From: Micavibrio sp. UBA7657
GTDB lineage: Bacteria > Pseudomonadota > Alphaproteobacteria > Micavibrionales > Micavibrionaceae
DNA length: 64,000 bases
NCBI GenBank assembly: GCA_002483465.1
Contig: DLHX01000001.1
Location: 186,238 to 250,237 of the forward strand
Direction: 5' to 3'
The notes under the pieces are model-generated. The model was given only the letters and a program-made list of their open reading frames with translations. It was not told the origin of the DNA and ran no database searches. Shown here one piece after another: positions 25,294 through 34,007 of this stretch (its first letter is position 1; every line of letters begins with the position of its first letter). The position numbers and the translations under genes are program-made.

Positions 25294-27534
25294 TCAAGCC
25301 TTCTCGACAAATGAATCCATCACGCGCTTGATATCGCTGTGATCGAAACGGACGTCCAATTTGTGGCCCTCGACATTCACAACCTCGCCATAACCAAACT
25401 TGTCGTGAAACACGCGGTCGCCGCGTGAAAATTCCGATTTCTTCTCGGCAATGCGCCGCGATTCCACTGGCCTGCCCCCACTGTATCCACTCGAATCCCA
25501 ATGCTGCGAGCGCCCCGGTTGATAAAGCCCGGCATCCGAACTCACCTCGGTGTGCTCGCCCGGCAATTCATCAACAAAACGCGACGGGATCGAGCTCATA
25601 AAATTCCCGTACAATCTCCTGTTAGCCGCAAATGAAACATAGGCACGCTTCCGTGCGCGCGTTAATCCCACATACGCAAGCCTGCGCTCTTCTTCCAGCC
25701 CCTTGATCCCATGTTCATCCATCGTACGCTGCGAGGGGAAAAGACCGTCTTCCCACCCCGGTAGAAACACCGCGTCGAACTCCAGCCCCTTCGCGCTATG
25801 CAACGTCATCAGCGAAACAAATTCGCCTGTCATATTGTTCTGGTTCTCAAGCACCAGCGAAACATGCTCTAAAAACTCCGCCATGCTTTCATATTCCTGC
25901 ATGCCGGAAATCAGCTCTTTCAGGTTCTCGACGCGCCCCGGCGCCTCGATTGATTTATCCGTCTTCCACATCTGCATGTAACCGGATTCATCCAGCACCA
26001 GCGATGCCAGCCCCGCATGATGCATGGAATCAATCAGCGATCTCCATCGTCCGAAATCATCCATCAGTTTCATCAGCGTGGCTTTGACCTTGGGCTTCAG
26101 CTCATCCGTCTGCGTGAGGTCCATGATCGCCGCGCTCAAGCTGATATTTTTGCTCCGCGCAAATGCATACAAAGTTTGAACCGTCATATCGCCAAGCCCC
26201 CGCTTCGGCGTATTGATAATGCGCTCCAGCGCCAAATCGTCCTGCGGCTGCGCGATCACCCGCAAATACGCCAGCGCATCACGAATTTCCATGCGCTCAT
26301 AAAACCGCAAACCGCCAATGACTTTGTAAGACAGCCCAAGCTGGATGAACCGCTCCTCGAATTCCCGCGTCTGTGATCCCGTCCGCACCAGCACCGCAAT
26401 TTCATTCAGCGAATATTTTTTCCGCTGCAGCTGCTCGATCTCTTCGGAAACCCAGCGCGCTTCCGCCGCGCCGTCCCAAAGCCCGCGCACCAAAATCTTG
26501 TCTCCCTCGCCCGCCTCCGACCACAGCTCTTTCCCAAGCCGCCCGTCATTATGCGAGATCACCTTGCCCGCCGCTTTCAGGATTGTATTCGTCGAACGGT
26601 AATTTTGTTCTAACCGGATAATCTTCGCTCCAGGAAAATCTTTTTCGAACCGCAGGATATTTCCAACTTCCGCGCCGCGCCATCCGTAGATCGACTGGTC
26701 GTCATCACCCACGCAGCAGATATTATTCGATCCCTGCGCCAGTAACCGCAGCCACATATATTGCGCCACGTTCGTGTCCTGATATTCATCGACGAGAATA
26801 TATTTAAACCGCCGGTGATAATCGGCTAAAACTTCCGCGTTTTTCGGATCGCGCAAAATCGTAATCATGTGCAACAGCAGATCACCAAAATCGCAGGCGT
26901 TTATGGCTTTCAGCCTCTCCTGATAAAGTCTGTAAAGCCCAATCAGTTTTCCATCCTCCATAGATGTTGCCGAAAGCGCCTTTCTAGAATCATTCAGGAG
27001 CACATCCACCGGGGTCTTGCCACGGTCTTTCCAGCGATCAATGGCATCGGCCAGTGTGCGCGGCGCCCACTTTGTTTTGTCGATGTTCTCCATCTCCATC
27101 AATTGCTTAATTAGGCGCAGCTGGTCGTCCGGATCAAGAATCGTAAAATTGCTCTGCAACCCCACGAGGTCCGCGTGCCGCCTGAGCATCCTTGCTGCAA
27201 TCGAGTGAAACGTGCCTAACCACCACCCTTCCACCGGCTGGCCGTTAAGAATCGACGAAACGCGGTGCTTCATCTCCTGCGCGGCCTTGTTCGTAAACGT
27301 CACCGCCAGAATCTGCGATGGAAACGCCCGCCCCGTATTCAGAATATGCGCAAGCCGCGTGGTCAGCACCCGCGTCTTCCCCGTGCCTGCACCCGCCAGT
27401 ACCAGCACCGGCCCGTCAATCGTCTCCACCGCTTCCTTCTGCTGCGGGTTCAGATTTTCGAGATAAGGCGGGGTCATGGTTGAAGCGACTCGCGGCGAAT
27501 TTTGCATGTCATATAAATAGGGATTTTTTGCCAT
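25294..27534 (-). CDS. uvrD: UvrD/PcrA-type superfamily 1 DNA helicase
   Basis: 746 aa from the ATG at 27534. It is a 3'-5' helicase used in nucleotide excision repair, mismatch repair and clearing replication blocks. Walker A is AGAGTGKT, motif II is LVDEYQDTN, motif III is VGDDDQSIYGWRGA, motif IV is EQNYRST and motif VI is VGLTRARKRAY. The C-terminal part ends with a Tudor-like RGDRVFHDKFGYGEV tail typical of PcrA. The start is uncertain: a GTG at 27555 lies inside a gene-end palindrome, and no candidate has a good SD. Confidence 0.94.
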   Translation of the reverse strand: MAKNPYLYDMQNSPRVASTMTPPYLENLNPQQKEAVETIDGPVLVLAGAGTGKTRVLTTRLAHILNTGRAFPSQILAVTFTNKAAQEMKHRVSSILNGQPVEGWWLGTFHSIAARMLRRHADLVGLQSNFTILDPDDQLRLIKQLMEMENIDKTKWAPRTLADAIDRWKDRGKTPVDVLLNDSRKALSATSMEDGKLIGLYRLYQERLKAINACDFGDLLLHMITILRDPKNAEVLADYHRRFKYILVDEYQDTNVAQYMWLRLLAQGSNNICCVGDDDQSIYGWRGAEVGNILRFEKDFPGAKIIRLEQNYRSTNTILKAAGKVISHNDGRLGKELWSEAGEGDKILVRGLWDGAAEARWVSEEIEQLQRKKYSLNEIAVLVRTGSQTREFEERFIQLGLSYKVIGGLRFYERMEIRDALAYLRVIAQPQDDLALERIINTPKRGLGDMTVQTLYAFARSKNISLSAAIMDLTQTDELKPKVKATLMKLMDDFGRWRSLIDSMHHAGLASLVLDESGYMQMWKTDKSIEAPGRVENLKELISGMQEYESMAEFLEHVSLVLENQNNMTGEFVSLMTLHSAKGLEFDAVFLPGWEDGLFPSQRTMDEHGIKGLEEERRLAYVGLTRARKRAYVSFAANRRLYGNFMSSIPSRFVDELPGEHTEVSSDAGLYQPGRSQHWDSSGYSGGRPVESRRIAEKKSEFSRGDRVFHDKFGYGEVVNVEGHKLDVRFDHSDIKRVMDSFVEKA

Positions 27535-27556
27535 TACAGCAAGACACACATTCACG

Positions 27557-27661
27557 CTAGGACGAGATGAATAACGAAGATTTTCGAGAACCGCAGCGCA
27601 GCGTACATTTTGGTACGTGAGCAGCGGAAGCGCAGAAAAGCGAGTTAGGCGTCCGTCCTAG
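27557..27661. repeat. Gene-end palindrome, copy 4 (divergent)
   Basis: The arms CTAGGACG (27557-27564) and CGTCCTAG (27654-27661) are perfectly complementary. Further out, ACATTCAC and GTGAATGT extend the pairing from 27549 to 27669. The core keeps TTTTCGAGAACCGCAGCGCAG and GTACGTGAGCAGCGGAAGC in the same order as the other copies. It lies directly after the stop of the diguanylate cyclase gene. Confidence 0.75.
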
Positions 27662-27670
27662 TAGTGAATG

Positions 27671-28726
27671 TCAGGCCGTTGCCTTCTTTTGACCGGGCGC
27701 AGGCGCCGACGCGATTTGATTGCGGCCGTTATGCTTGGCGGTATAAAGCGCGGCGTCCGCCCGCTCGATCAGATCCTCGACCGCCTCGCCGTCCACATAC
27801 TGCGCGATGCCGCCCGAAAGCGTGATGCGGCCTAACTTGTCGCCCGTGTTGCGGTTGATGACTTCCTTGCCGGCCACGGCCTTGCGTAAGTTCTCCGCCA
27901 CCCTGATCGCGGCCTGCAGATTGGTTTCGGGAAGAATGATCGCGAATTCCTCGCCGCCGAAACGCGCCGCCATGTCGCGGCCTTTAACACCATCCACCAG
28001 CGTGCGCGCCACAAGTCTCAAAACCTGGTCGCCGACCTGGTGACCATAGGAATCGTTGAAGCTCTTGAAATGGTCGATATCCATCATCATCAGCGAGAAG
28101 GTCTGGCCGTCTTTCCCCGCATCGCGCGCAATGCGCCGTATCTCGGCGTCGAATGCTTTTCTGTTCGACAAATTCGTCAATCCGTCCGTCAGCGCTTCCT
28201 TGCGCACGAGGTCCAGATCGCGCTGCAATTCCCTCATCGCCTTGGATGAACGCCCCAGCTCTTCCTCCAGCGTCAAATTATGCCGCATCATGTCCTGCGT
28301 GCCTTCCATGACGTCGGAAATAATGCCCTCGATATCTTCGCGCGTCAGCGTTCCTTTTTTGCTGATAGCACCGGTCATGTCGGTCAGGCGCGTATTATAT
28401 TTACTCGTCGCCTCTTTAACGTTGCTGACCATCCCGCTGACGGTCTTGATCGTCGTCTGGATTTTATCGCCCGCCTGGCGCACGCGCTCATTCTCGCTGG
28501 AATCGCTTAAAAATCTCTGGTGAATTTCCTGGCAGCGCTCATCCGTCAGCGCCTGCCCCGTCGCCACCAGAACATCAATCGCCCGCGTGATTTCCGGATT
28601 TTCCTCGGAATAATAAACATACCAGAGCTGGTAATTCTCCGGCGTCGGCAACAGCTTTTCCTTCACGATGCGCTCAAGCGCCGCTTTGGAAAGTTTCTGG
28701 GCTTTTTCTGGATTACTGGTTTGCAC
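27671..28726 (-). CDS. Diguanylate cyclase (GGDEF domain)
   Basis: 351 aa. The C-terminal GGDEF domain (about residues 165-340) holds LTDGLTNLSNRKAFD and the active-site loop RFGGEEF, so it should make cyclic di-GMP from two GTP. The allosteric RxxD site five residues before the loop reads KGRD, so product inhibition is probably weak or lost. The N-terminal 160 residues are soluble and helical with a coiled-coil segment before the catalytic domain, and no transmembrane sensor is seen. It starts at a GTG. Confidence 0.92.
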   Translation of the reverse strand: MQTSNPEKAQKLSKAALERIVKEKLLPTPENYQLWYVYYSEENPEITRAIDVLVATGQALTDERCQEIHQRFLSDSSENERVRQAGDKIQTTIKTVSGMVSNVKEATSKYNTRLTDMTGAISKKGTLTREDIEGIISDVMEGTQDMMRHNLTLEEELGRSSKAMRELQRDLDLVRKEALTDGLTNLSNRKAFDAEIRRIARDAGKDGQTFSLMMMDIDHFKSFNDSYGHQVGDQVLRLVARTLVDGVKGRDMAARFGGEEFAIILPETNLQAAIRVAENLRKAVAGKEVINRNTGDKLGRITLSGGIAQYVDGEAVEDLIERADAALYTAKHNGRNQIASAPAPGQKKATA

Positions 28727-28819
28727 GAAAGGTCCGTTTTGACTTGGGCGGCCTAGGGGGCCGTTCTACTCATTATACATGAACTTAAACCACGAGATAA
28801 AACAGTATTTTAAAGCCTT

Positions 28820-29368
28820 TTACAACCGCTTTAAATGGGCTTCCAGCGCGGCTGCACCGGGAAGAACCGCATATAAATCGGCATCCGAAGCCCGGAGGAA
28901 TTTTTCACCTTCCGCATGACCCGCAAACTCTATGAGCGAATCCCAATACCCGAAATCATTCACCAGCATGATCGGCTTGTCATGCAGGCCCAGTTGCTTC
29001 CAGGTCAGGACCTCGAAAAATTCCGCCAGCGTCCCCAGACCCCCCGGCAAAACGACAAACGCGTCCGACCGCTCCGCCATCCCGACCTGCCGCTCATGCA
29101 TCGTTTCAGTCAGGTGCAGCTCGGTTAACCCCGTATGCGCGACCTCTTTGTCTCTCAGAAATTTCGGAATGACGCCGATGACTTTCCCGCCGGCCTCCAG
29201 CGCCGCATCCGCCGCCGCGCCCATCAACCCGATATTGCCGCCGCCATAGACGACGCCATACCCGTTCCGCGCCAGCATCGCGCCGACGTCACGCGCACCC
29301 CGCAAATATTTCCCGTCCACAATCGTGGACGACCCGCAGAACACGCAGATATTTTTTATGGATGTCAT
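28820..29368 (-). CDS. LOG family protein (cytokinin-activating type phosphoribohydrolase)
   Basis: 182 aa. The family signature PGGLGTLAEFFE is preceded by MHERQVGMAERSDAFVVLP. ICVFCGSS at the N-terminus and VYGGGNIGLMG complete the nucleotide-binding fold. LOG proteins split nucleoside 5'-monophosphates into base and ribose 5-phosphate; in bacteria the physiological substrate is often AMP-like or unknown. It lies upstream of the diguanylate cyclase gene with a 93-bp gap. Confidence 0.9.
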   Translation of the reverse strand: MTSIKNICVFCGSSTIVDGKYLRGARDVGAMLARNGYGVVYGGGNIGLMGAAADAALEAGGKVIGVIPKFLRDKEVAHTGLTELHLTETMHERQVGMAERSDAFVVLPGGLGTLAEFFEVLTWKQLGLHDKPIMLVNDFGYWDSLIEFAGHAEGEKFLRASDADLYAVLPGAAALEAHLKRL

Positions 29369-29389
29369 GAAAAAACTATAGTGGAAAAA

Positions 29390-30487
29390 TTAAACGCTGG
29401 CCATGGGCGTAGCAGCCATCCGCATATCTCTCGGCGGTTCGTTGCGCAGGAGCATTTCGGCCACTTCTTTGGCACCGGCGCCGATTCCGGTAACATCCTT
29501 TTGATCGAAATTCTTGCCGAATTTCATCCCGCTGATAGAAGCGACGTCCATACGTATATTGAAATCATCTATCGACAATTCTTTTTTCATCGCGAGCTGT
29601 ATATCGCCGGTCTGCTCGATAACCTGTGCGGTTTCCTGACCAACCATTGTTGCAACACGGCCTTTATCGCCACTTTTAAAGGCTTCTTCAAGCTTCGCAA
29701 AGTCGAACTTGCCCTCGCCTTTAAGATACTGTTCTTTGTAAACCTGTACGTTCTCTTCGCGGACCTCGATATTTTTTTCGACATTTTCCGCTGCCTTCAT
29801 AAACGGGTCGTTCTCGACATTGCGCGTCATGAAATTCATCACTTGCTGCGAGGTCTTGAATTTCGTCCAGTCGATTTCCGGCGCAGGCGCCTTACCTGCT
29901 TTGTATGCTTCTTTCTGCGCGATGGTTGCGTCATGCAGGCTGTTCAGCGTTTTGTCGATCGCAGCGGCAACGCGGTCATTGTTCGGACCCTGCTTCATTA
30001 GGTCGCTCAGCGCGGAATAAAGATCGCCCACGCCCGGATCCATCGCCTTCATCGTGTCGGCAGCAGTGGATCCGCCGCCCACCGGCGCGATCATCTGCTC
30101 GAGCGCATTACCGACTTCGCGGTCCTGCTGTTTGAGGGCGTCGATGAACGTCGATTTAATTTTCTGATCGGCCTCCATATAATTCGTAACGGCTGCCGTG
30201 TGCTGGTCGCGCAGCGGCTGCGCATCCGGCGGCGGCGTGTCGACTTTTCTGTTCACATCAAGTTTGGCAACAGGTCCCAGGTTGGGAAGCTTGCAATCGA
30301 CCTTCATCACATCGGTCGGATATATATCTTTTTCGGCGTCAGGATCGGGACCGTCGTCGAATGATGGATTGCTTTTTTGTTGGAATAAGCCTGTCAGGCT
30401 CATGGGTTTGCCGAGATCGACGACGTTCTCAGACGCGCGCTTTGCGACTTTATCTATATTGCGGTCGTATGAACCAACAATAGTCAT
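29390..30487 (-). CDS. Large hydrophilic hypothetical protein
   Basis: 365 aa, no signal peptide or membrane segment, mostly helical. The N-terminal 90 residues are disordered and Asp/Pro-rich (SFDDGPDPDAEKDIYPTD). The middle and C-terminal parts are helical (DQKIKSTFIDALKQQDREV, AENVEKNIEVREENVQVYKE). In style it resembles the hydrophilic helical protein at 41217, but no clear alignment is visible. The function is unknown. The SD AAGGGTG is well placed. Confidence 0.65.
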   Translation of the reverse strand: MTIVGSYDRNIDKVAKRASENVVDLGKPMSLTGLFQQKSNPSFDDGPDPDAEKDIYPTDVMKVDCKLPNLGPVAKLDVNRKVDTPPPDAQPLRDQHTAAVTNYMEADQKIKSTFIDALKQQDREVGNALEQMIAPVGGGSTAADTMKAMDPGVGDLYSALSDLMKQGPNNDRVAAAIDKTLNSLHDATIAQKEAYKAGKAPAPEIDWTKFKTSQQVMNFMTRNVENDPFMKAAENVEKNIEVREENVQVYKEQYLKGEGKFDFAKLEEAFKSGDKGRVATMVGQETAQVIEQTGDIQLAMKKELSIDDFNIRMDVASISGMKFGKNFDQKDVTGIGAGAKEVAEMLLRNEPPRDMRMAATPMASV

Positions 30488-30598
30488 CTAAACACACCCT
30501 TTTATTGCCATAAGGGATTGTAGACTTGGGCTTATTAATTTTTTATTACCCTGTCCCTTATTTCTTAGGTCCATCATACGCTTAAATCCTGAAAAATG

Positions 30599-30633
30599 CC
30601 AAAAAACGGTACTTTTTATGCCGTACGCCTCTC
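30599..30633 (-). terminator. Possible weak terminator after comM
   Basis: On the minus strand, ACGGCAT-loop-GTACCGT is followed by TTTTTTGGCATTTTTC. The stem is short and imperfect. It lies 46-80 bp beyond the comM stop. Confidence 0.4.
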
Positions 30634-30678
30634 TAAGCCATTGATATAGCTTGATCGTACGAATATATTATGTAAATT

Positions 30679-32214
30679 CTATATTAACTGGACGCGGCGG
30701 TAACTTAGGGCTTCCGCCATGTGAGTCCGGCTGATTTCCGGGTTCGCCACCCCCGAATGGGCAGTCTCCAGGTCCGCAACCGTCCGGGCCGTCCGCAGCA
30801 CCCGGTAATAAGCCCGGGCCGAGAATTTCCGGTTTTCCATCGCGCGGTTGAGCAAATCCTTTGCCCCACTGTCCGGAACGGCGATCTCTTCCAAAATCTT
30901 TCCGTCCGCATTAGCGTTTAGCATATTAATTCCGGATTCTGCAAACTTTGCAAAACGCTCGGACTGGATTCTCCGTGCCGCCGCCACCCGCGCGGCAACG
31001 CTCGCCGAATTTTCACCGCCGCTGACATTCAGATCCGCAACCTTCACCGCCGGGACATCCGTTTGTAAATCAATCCGGTCCATCAGCGGCCCGGAAATTT
31101 TCGACTGGTAATCCGTGCCGCACCTTGGCGCCTTCGTGCATTCTAAATCTTCCTCGCCAAGATGACCGCAGCGGCACGGGTTCATCGCCGCGATCAGTTG
31201 GAACCGCGCCGGGAATCGCACATGGTGATTCACACGCGCCACCAGCGCCTCGCCGGTCTCCAGCGGCTGCCGCAGGGATTCCAAAGTCGCACGCGCAAAT
31301 TCCGGCAACTCGTCTAAAAATAAAACGCCCCGGTGCGCCAGCGAAATTTCTCCCGGCTTCACGCGATGCCCCCCGCCGATCAACGCAGGCAGCGATGCCG
31401 AATGGTGCGGATCACGGAACGGGCGGTGCTTCAGCAATCCGCCATCCGGCAACGTCCCCGCCAGCGAATGAATCATTGAAACTTCCAATGCTTCACGCGG
31501 GGCAAGGGGCGGCAATATCCCCGGCAGGCACGACGCCAGCATCGACTTCCCCGATCCCGGCGGCCCGATCATCAATAAATTATGCCCGCCCGCAGCAGCG
31601 ATCTCTAACGCGCGCTTCGCCGTCTCCTGCCCTTTGACCTCAGAAATATCCGGCCCACCGCGCAATTGCTCGTTGCCGAGCTTTGCCGCTGGCGGTGATA
31701 ATACTTGCGTGCCCTTGATATGATTGATGAGCTGTAACAAATCGCGCGGCGCGAGAATATCAAGACCGCCCGCCCATGCCGCCTCGCCGCCGCAATCCTC
31801 CGGGCAAATTAATCGGTTGTCATTCGAGCTCGCATGCATCGCAGCGGGCAAAATTCCAGCAACCGGCCTGATCGACGCATCCAGCGACAATTCACCAAGC
31901 ACTAAAAAATTTTCTAAACTGTCTTTCGGAATAACATCCATCGCCGCCAGCAGCCCCAGCGCAATCGGCAGATCGAAATGACTTCCCTCCTTGCTCAAAT
32001 CCGCAGGCGCAAGATTCACCGTTAAATGTTTCGCAGGCAACGACAGTCCCAGCGCATGCAACGCGCCGCGCACGCGCTCCTTGCTCTCGGCAACGGCTTT
32101 ATCCGGCAATCCAACAATCGTGAAACTCGGCAGGCCCGATGAAATCTGCACTTGCACGTCAATCGACCGCACATCAATACCTTGAAACGAAACCGTGTTG
32201 ACGCGCGCTACCAT
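30679..32214 (-). CDS. comM: Mg-chelatase-like AAA+ ATPase ComM/YifB
   Basis: 511 aa from the ATG at 32214, which follows CGGAGAG; an upstream frame extension to 32271 lacks support. The N-terminal Lon-protease-like S5 fold (VNTVSFQGIDV) leads to an AAA+ domain with Walker A GPPGSGKSM and Walker B GVLFLDELPEF. A cysteine cluster (CRCGHLGEEDLECTKAPRCG) and a C-terminal helical Mg-chelatase region follow. ComM drives branch migration during uptake of foreign DNA by transformation, so it hints at natural competence. Confidence 0.95.
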   Translation of the reverse strand: MVARVNTVSFQGIDVRSIDVQVQISSGLPSFTIVGLPDKAVAESKERVRGALHALGLSLPAKHLTVNLAPADLSKEGSHFDLPIALGLLAAMDVIPKDSLENFLVLGELSLDASIRPVAGILPAAMHASSNDNRLICPEDCGGEAAWAGGLDILAPRDLLQLINHIKGTQVLSPPAAKLGNEQLRGGPDISEVKGQETAKRALEIAAAGGHNLLMIGPPGSGKSMLASCLPGILPPLAPREALEVSMIHSLAGTLPDGGLLKHRPFRDPHHSASLPALIGGGHRVKPGEISLAHRGVLFLDELPEFARATLESLRQPLETGEALVARVNHHVRFPARFQLIAAMNPCRCGHLGEEDLECTKAPRCGTDYQSKISGPLMDRIDLQTDVPAVKVADLNVSGGENSASVAARVAAARRIQSERFAKFAESGINMLNANADGKILEEIAVPDSGAKDLLNRAMENRKFSARAYYRVLRTARTVADLETAHSGVANPEISRTHMAEALSYRRVQLI

Positions 32215-32524
32215 TATTTTTCTCTCCGGTAAAAATTTCACGCAGGAAAAAACGCAGCAGCGACAAAACATACATAAGGATGGATTAGGAATTTATGCCA
32301 CGCCACGGCATCTGCGGGCAACAACGTAAAAATCCCGCGCAACGTGCATCACACCGCGCCCACCTAATTCCACATTATGTATATAAGCGCCTTTATCCAC
32401 CCTAATAAAACCAGCAATAATGCGGCCTTTTTCATGAATCTCGATTCCGTTAACGAAGGATTCATCTTTACCCCTTAAGACGGGAAGTATGAGACGTAAG
32501 AAATTAAAAAAATCAGGTGTGAAA
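32215..32524. other. Intergenic region, no convincing gene
   Basis: 310 bp between the divergent comM and 32525 genes. It must hold both promoters. The minus-strand frame that overlaps the next gene has no usable start here. A 23-codon hydrophobic frame (32364-32435, minus) is too short to accept. Confidence 0.5.
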
Positions 32525-33112
32525 ATGCTGAACAAAAAAGAACTGGCAACGATCGCAAACAGACTACAGGTCCCGTTGATTATTTCGGACATTCTGGCCG
32601 GAGAGGGTGAATTAACCGACGACGTGCATTACGGGCTGCACAGCGTCATCAGCGATCTGCAGCCGGACTCGGCATTAATCTGCATCGCGCTCGGCGGACT
32701 TAAAATCGCCAATGCGCACCACGTTGCGTCTCCTGGCCTTGCTGTTTTGAAAATCCAGTGCGAAAGCGTGATCGATGATTACGCCGGGCTCTGGCTTCAG
32801 AACGCCGAAAACGAAGACGTCGCCGAGCATGACGCGCTCGATGCATTGTCAAACGTTTCGGAAGACCTCGAAGGCCTCTCTGACCTGCTGGCTCTCGCCG
32901 TTGATTCCCTGCAATCGAAAAATCCCGACGCTTCAGCGCTCGCGAAAATTCTCTCGATTCAGGCAAAAGCGCACGCCGTCATCGCCGATGAACTCTTCGG
33001 CGCGCTTTACGCCGAAGTCACCGGTGAAATCGACGATGAGAAAATCGTGTCCGTCATCGCGGGAAAAATGAACGACAACGTCATCCCGTTCCCGGCGAAA
33101 CGCCAGGCTTGA
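32525..33112 (+). CDS. Hypothetical cytosolic protein
   Basis: 195 aa from the ATG at 32525; the earlier ATG at 32489 lacks spacing for its GGGAAG. It is helical, acidic and without a membrane segment. Segments: NKKELATIANRLQVPLIISDIL, LALAVDSLQSKNPDASALAKILSIQAKAHAVIADEL and a C-terminal IAGKMNDNVIPFPAKRQA. The last stretch looks like a common C-terminal tail of small alphaproteobacterial proteins. The function is unknown. It converges on the HIT gene. Confidence 0.6.
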   Translation: MLNKKELATIANRLQVPLIISDILAGEGELTDDVHYGLHSVISDLQPDSALICIALGGLKIANAHHVASPGLAVLKIQCESVIDDYAGLWLQNAENEDVAEHDALDALSNVSEDLEGLSDLLALAVDSLQSKNPDASALAKILSIQAKAHAVIADELFGALYAEVTGEIDDEKIVSVIAGKMNDNVIPFPAKRQA

Positions 33113-33119
33113 CGATCAA

Positions 33120-33479
33120 TCACGCCGCCGCGAGCATCGGCCCGAGCTTTTTCCCGCCCACTATATGCACGTGGAAATGCGGCACTTCCTGCCCGCCGTT
33201 CAGTCCCGTATTCGCGATCACGCGGAAACCCGTGTCCAGCCCCTGCTCGCCCGCGATTCTAGAAACAGCCGCGTAAAATCCTTTAACTTCGTCCGCGCTG
33301 CCCTTCGACCCGAAATCCGCGATCGATTCATATTTGCCCTTTGGAATGACTAGAATATGAACCGGCGCCTTGGGCGCGATATCGTGGAACGCCAGCACAT
33401 ACTCGTCCTCGTAAACCTTTTTGCAGGGAATATCCCCCCGCAGGATTTTCGCGAATATATTATTGTCGTCGTAACCCAT
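33120..33479 (-). CDS. HIT family nucleotide hydrolase
   Basis: 119 aa from the ATG at 33479, placed by GAGGAGG just upstream. The histidine triad motif is HFHVHIVGG near the C-terminus; DNNIFAKILRGDIPCKKVYE is the typical N-terminus. HINT-type enzymes hydrolyse nucleoside phosphoramidates and AMP conjugates in the cytosol. It is divergent from panD and shares the intergenic promoter region. Confidence 0.93.
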   Translation of the reverse strand: MGYDDNNIFAKILRGDIPCKKVYEDEYVLAFHDIAPKAPVHILVIPKGKYESIADFGSKGSADEVKGFYAAVSRIAGEQGLDTGFRVIANTGLNGGQEVPHFHVHIVGGKKLGPMLAAA

Positions 33480-33497
33480 GGCTGCCTCCTCTGGCTC

Positions 33498-33525
33498 TTG
33501 ACATGGCAAACATATACTATATTTC
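33498..33525 (+). promoter_or_regulatory. Candidate promoter giving a leaderless panD mRNA
   Basis: TTGACA (33498-33503) is a perfect -35. The best -10 at 16-bp spacing is TATTTC (33520-33525), which is poor. Transcription from it would start at about 33532, next to the panD ATG at 33534, where no ribosome site is visible. Confidence 0.4.
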
Positions 33526-33533
33526 TACGCTAT

Positions 33534-33890
33534 ATGTATATCCGCATGCTCAAAAGCAAAATTCACCGCGCCACGGTGACCCAGTCCGACCTCCATTATG
33601 AGGGCTCGATAACCATCGACCGCGCCATCATGGATAAGGCGGATATTTTGCCGTACGAGCAGGTCGACGTCCTCAACATCAATAACGGCCACCGTTTCAC
33701 GACCTACGCCATCGAGGGCAAAAAGAATTCCGGCATCATCGGCATCAACGGTGCCGCCGCCCGCCTCGCGCAGAAGGGCGACCTCGTCATTATCTGCGCC
33801 TACGCCCACGTGGACAAAAAAGACGGCAAAAAGCACAAGCCGACAATCGTCCTGATGGACTCCAAAAACAAAGCCAAAAAGAAAAAGTAA
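33534..33890 (+). CDS. panD: Aspartate 1-decarboxylase
   Basis: 118 aa from the ATG at 33534. It makes beta-alanine from aspartate for pantothenate and CoA. It is a pyruvoyl enzyme: the proenzyme cuts itself between G24 and S25 in LHYEGSITID, and with this start the residue numbers equal those of E. coli PanD, which supports the choice. Substrate-binding YAIEGKKNSGIIGINGAAA is present. The Lys-rich tail (NKAKKKK) is longer than usual. No SD is seen; see the candidate leaderless promoter. Confidence 0.94.
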   Translation: MYIRMLKSKIHRATVTQSDLHYEGSITIDRAIMDKADILPYEQVDVLNINNGHRFTTYAIEGKKNSGIIGINGAAARLAQKGDLVIICAYAHVDKKDGKKHKPTIVLMDSKNKAKKKK

Positions 33891-33894
33891 CCTC

Positions 33895-33942
33895 CGTCAT
33901 CCCCGCCGGATTTGTCATCCCGGCAAAAGCCGGGATCGGGTA
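33895..33942 (+). repeat. REP-like half palindromes (CCCGG family)
   Basis: CGTCATCCCCGCCGG (33895-33909) is followed by TGTCATCCCGGCAAAAGCCGGGATCGGGTA (33913-33942; first 15 bases and last 15 bases inverted in part). It lies just after the panD stop. It has the same outer end and inner end as the left arm of the unit at 20799. Confidence 0.75.
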
Positions 33943-33957
33943 GCTTGACTCCCAAAA

Positions 33958-33988
33958 TGTTACAATATAACAATGTTACTTTATAACA
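33958..33988 (+). promoter_or_regulatory. Tandem Zur-box-like operators over a promoter
   Basis: Two 15-bp dyads, TGTTACAATATAACA (33958-33972) and TGTTACTTTATAACA (33974-33988), are separated by one base. The first differs by one base from TGTTATAATATAACA, the proteobacterial Zur consensus as recalled. A promoter TTACAA (33960-33965), 16-bp spacer, TATAAC (33982-33987) lies under them, so binding would block transcription of the 61-aa gene 20 bp downstream. Confidence 0.55.
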
Positions 33989-34007
33989 CTAGAGCTACGG
34001 ACGAAAC

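Noticed and set aside
32364..32435. 23-codon hydrophobic ORF (minus strand)
   Set aside because: Too short and with a poor ribosome site; chance hydrophobic frames of this size are common.
32293..32592. Minus-strand frame of 99 codons overlapping the 195-aa gene
   Set aside because: Its only ATG lies inside a better plus-strand gene, there is no SD, and no internal start fits the remaining part.
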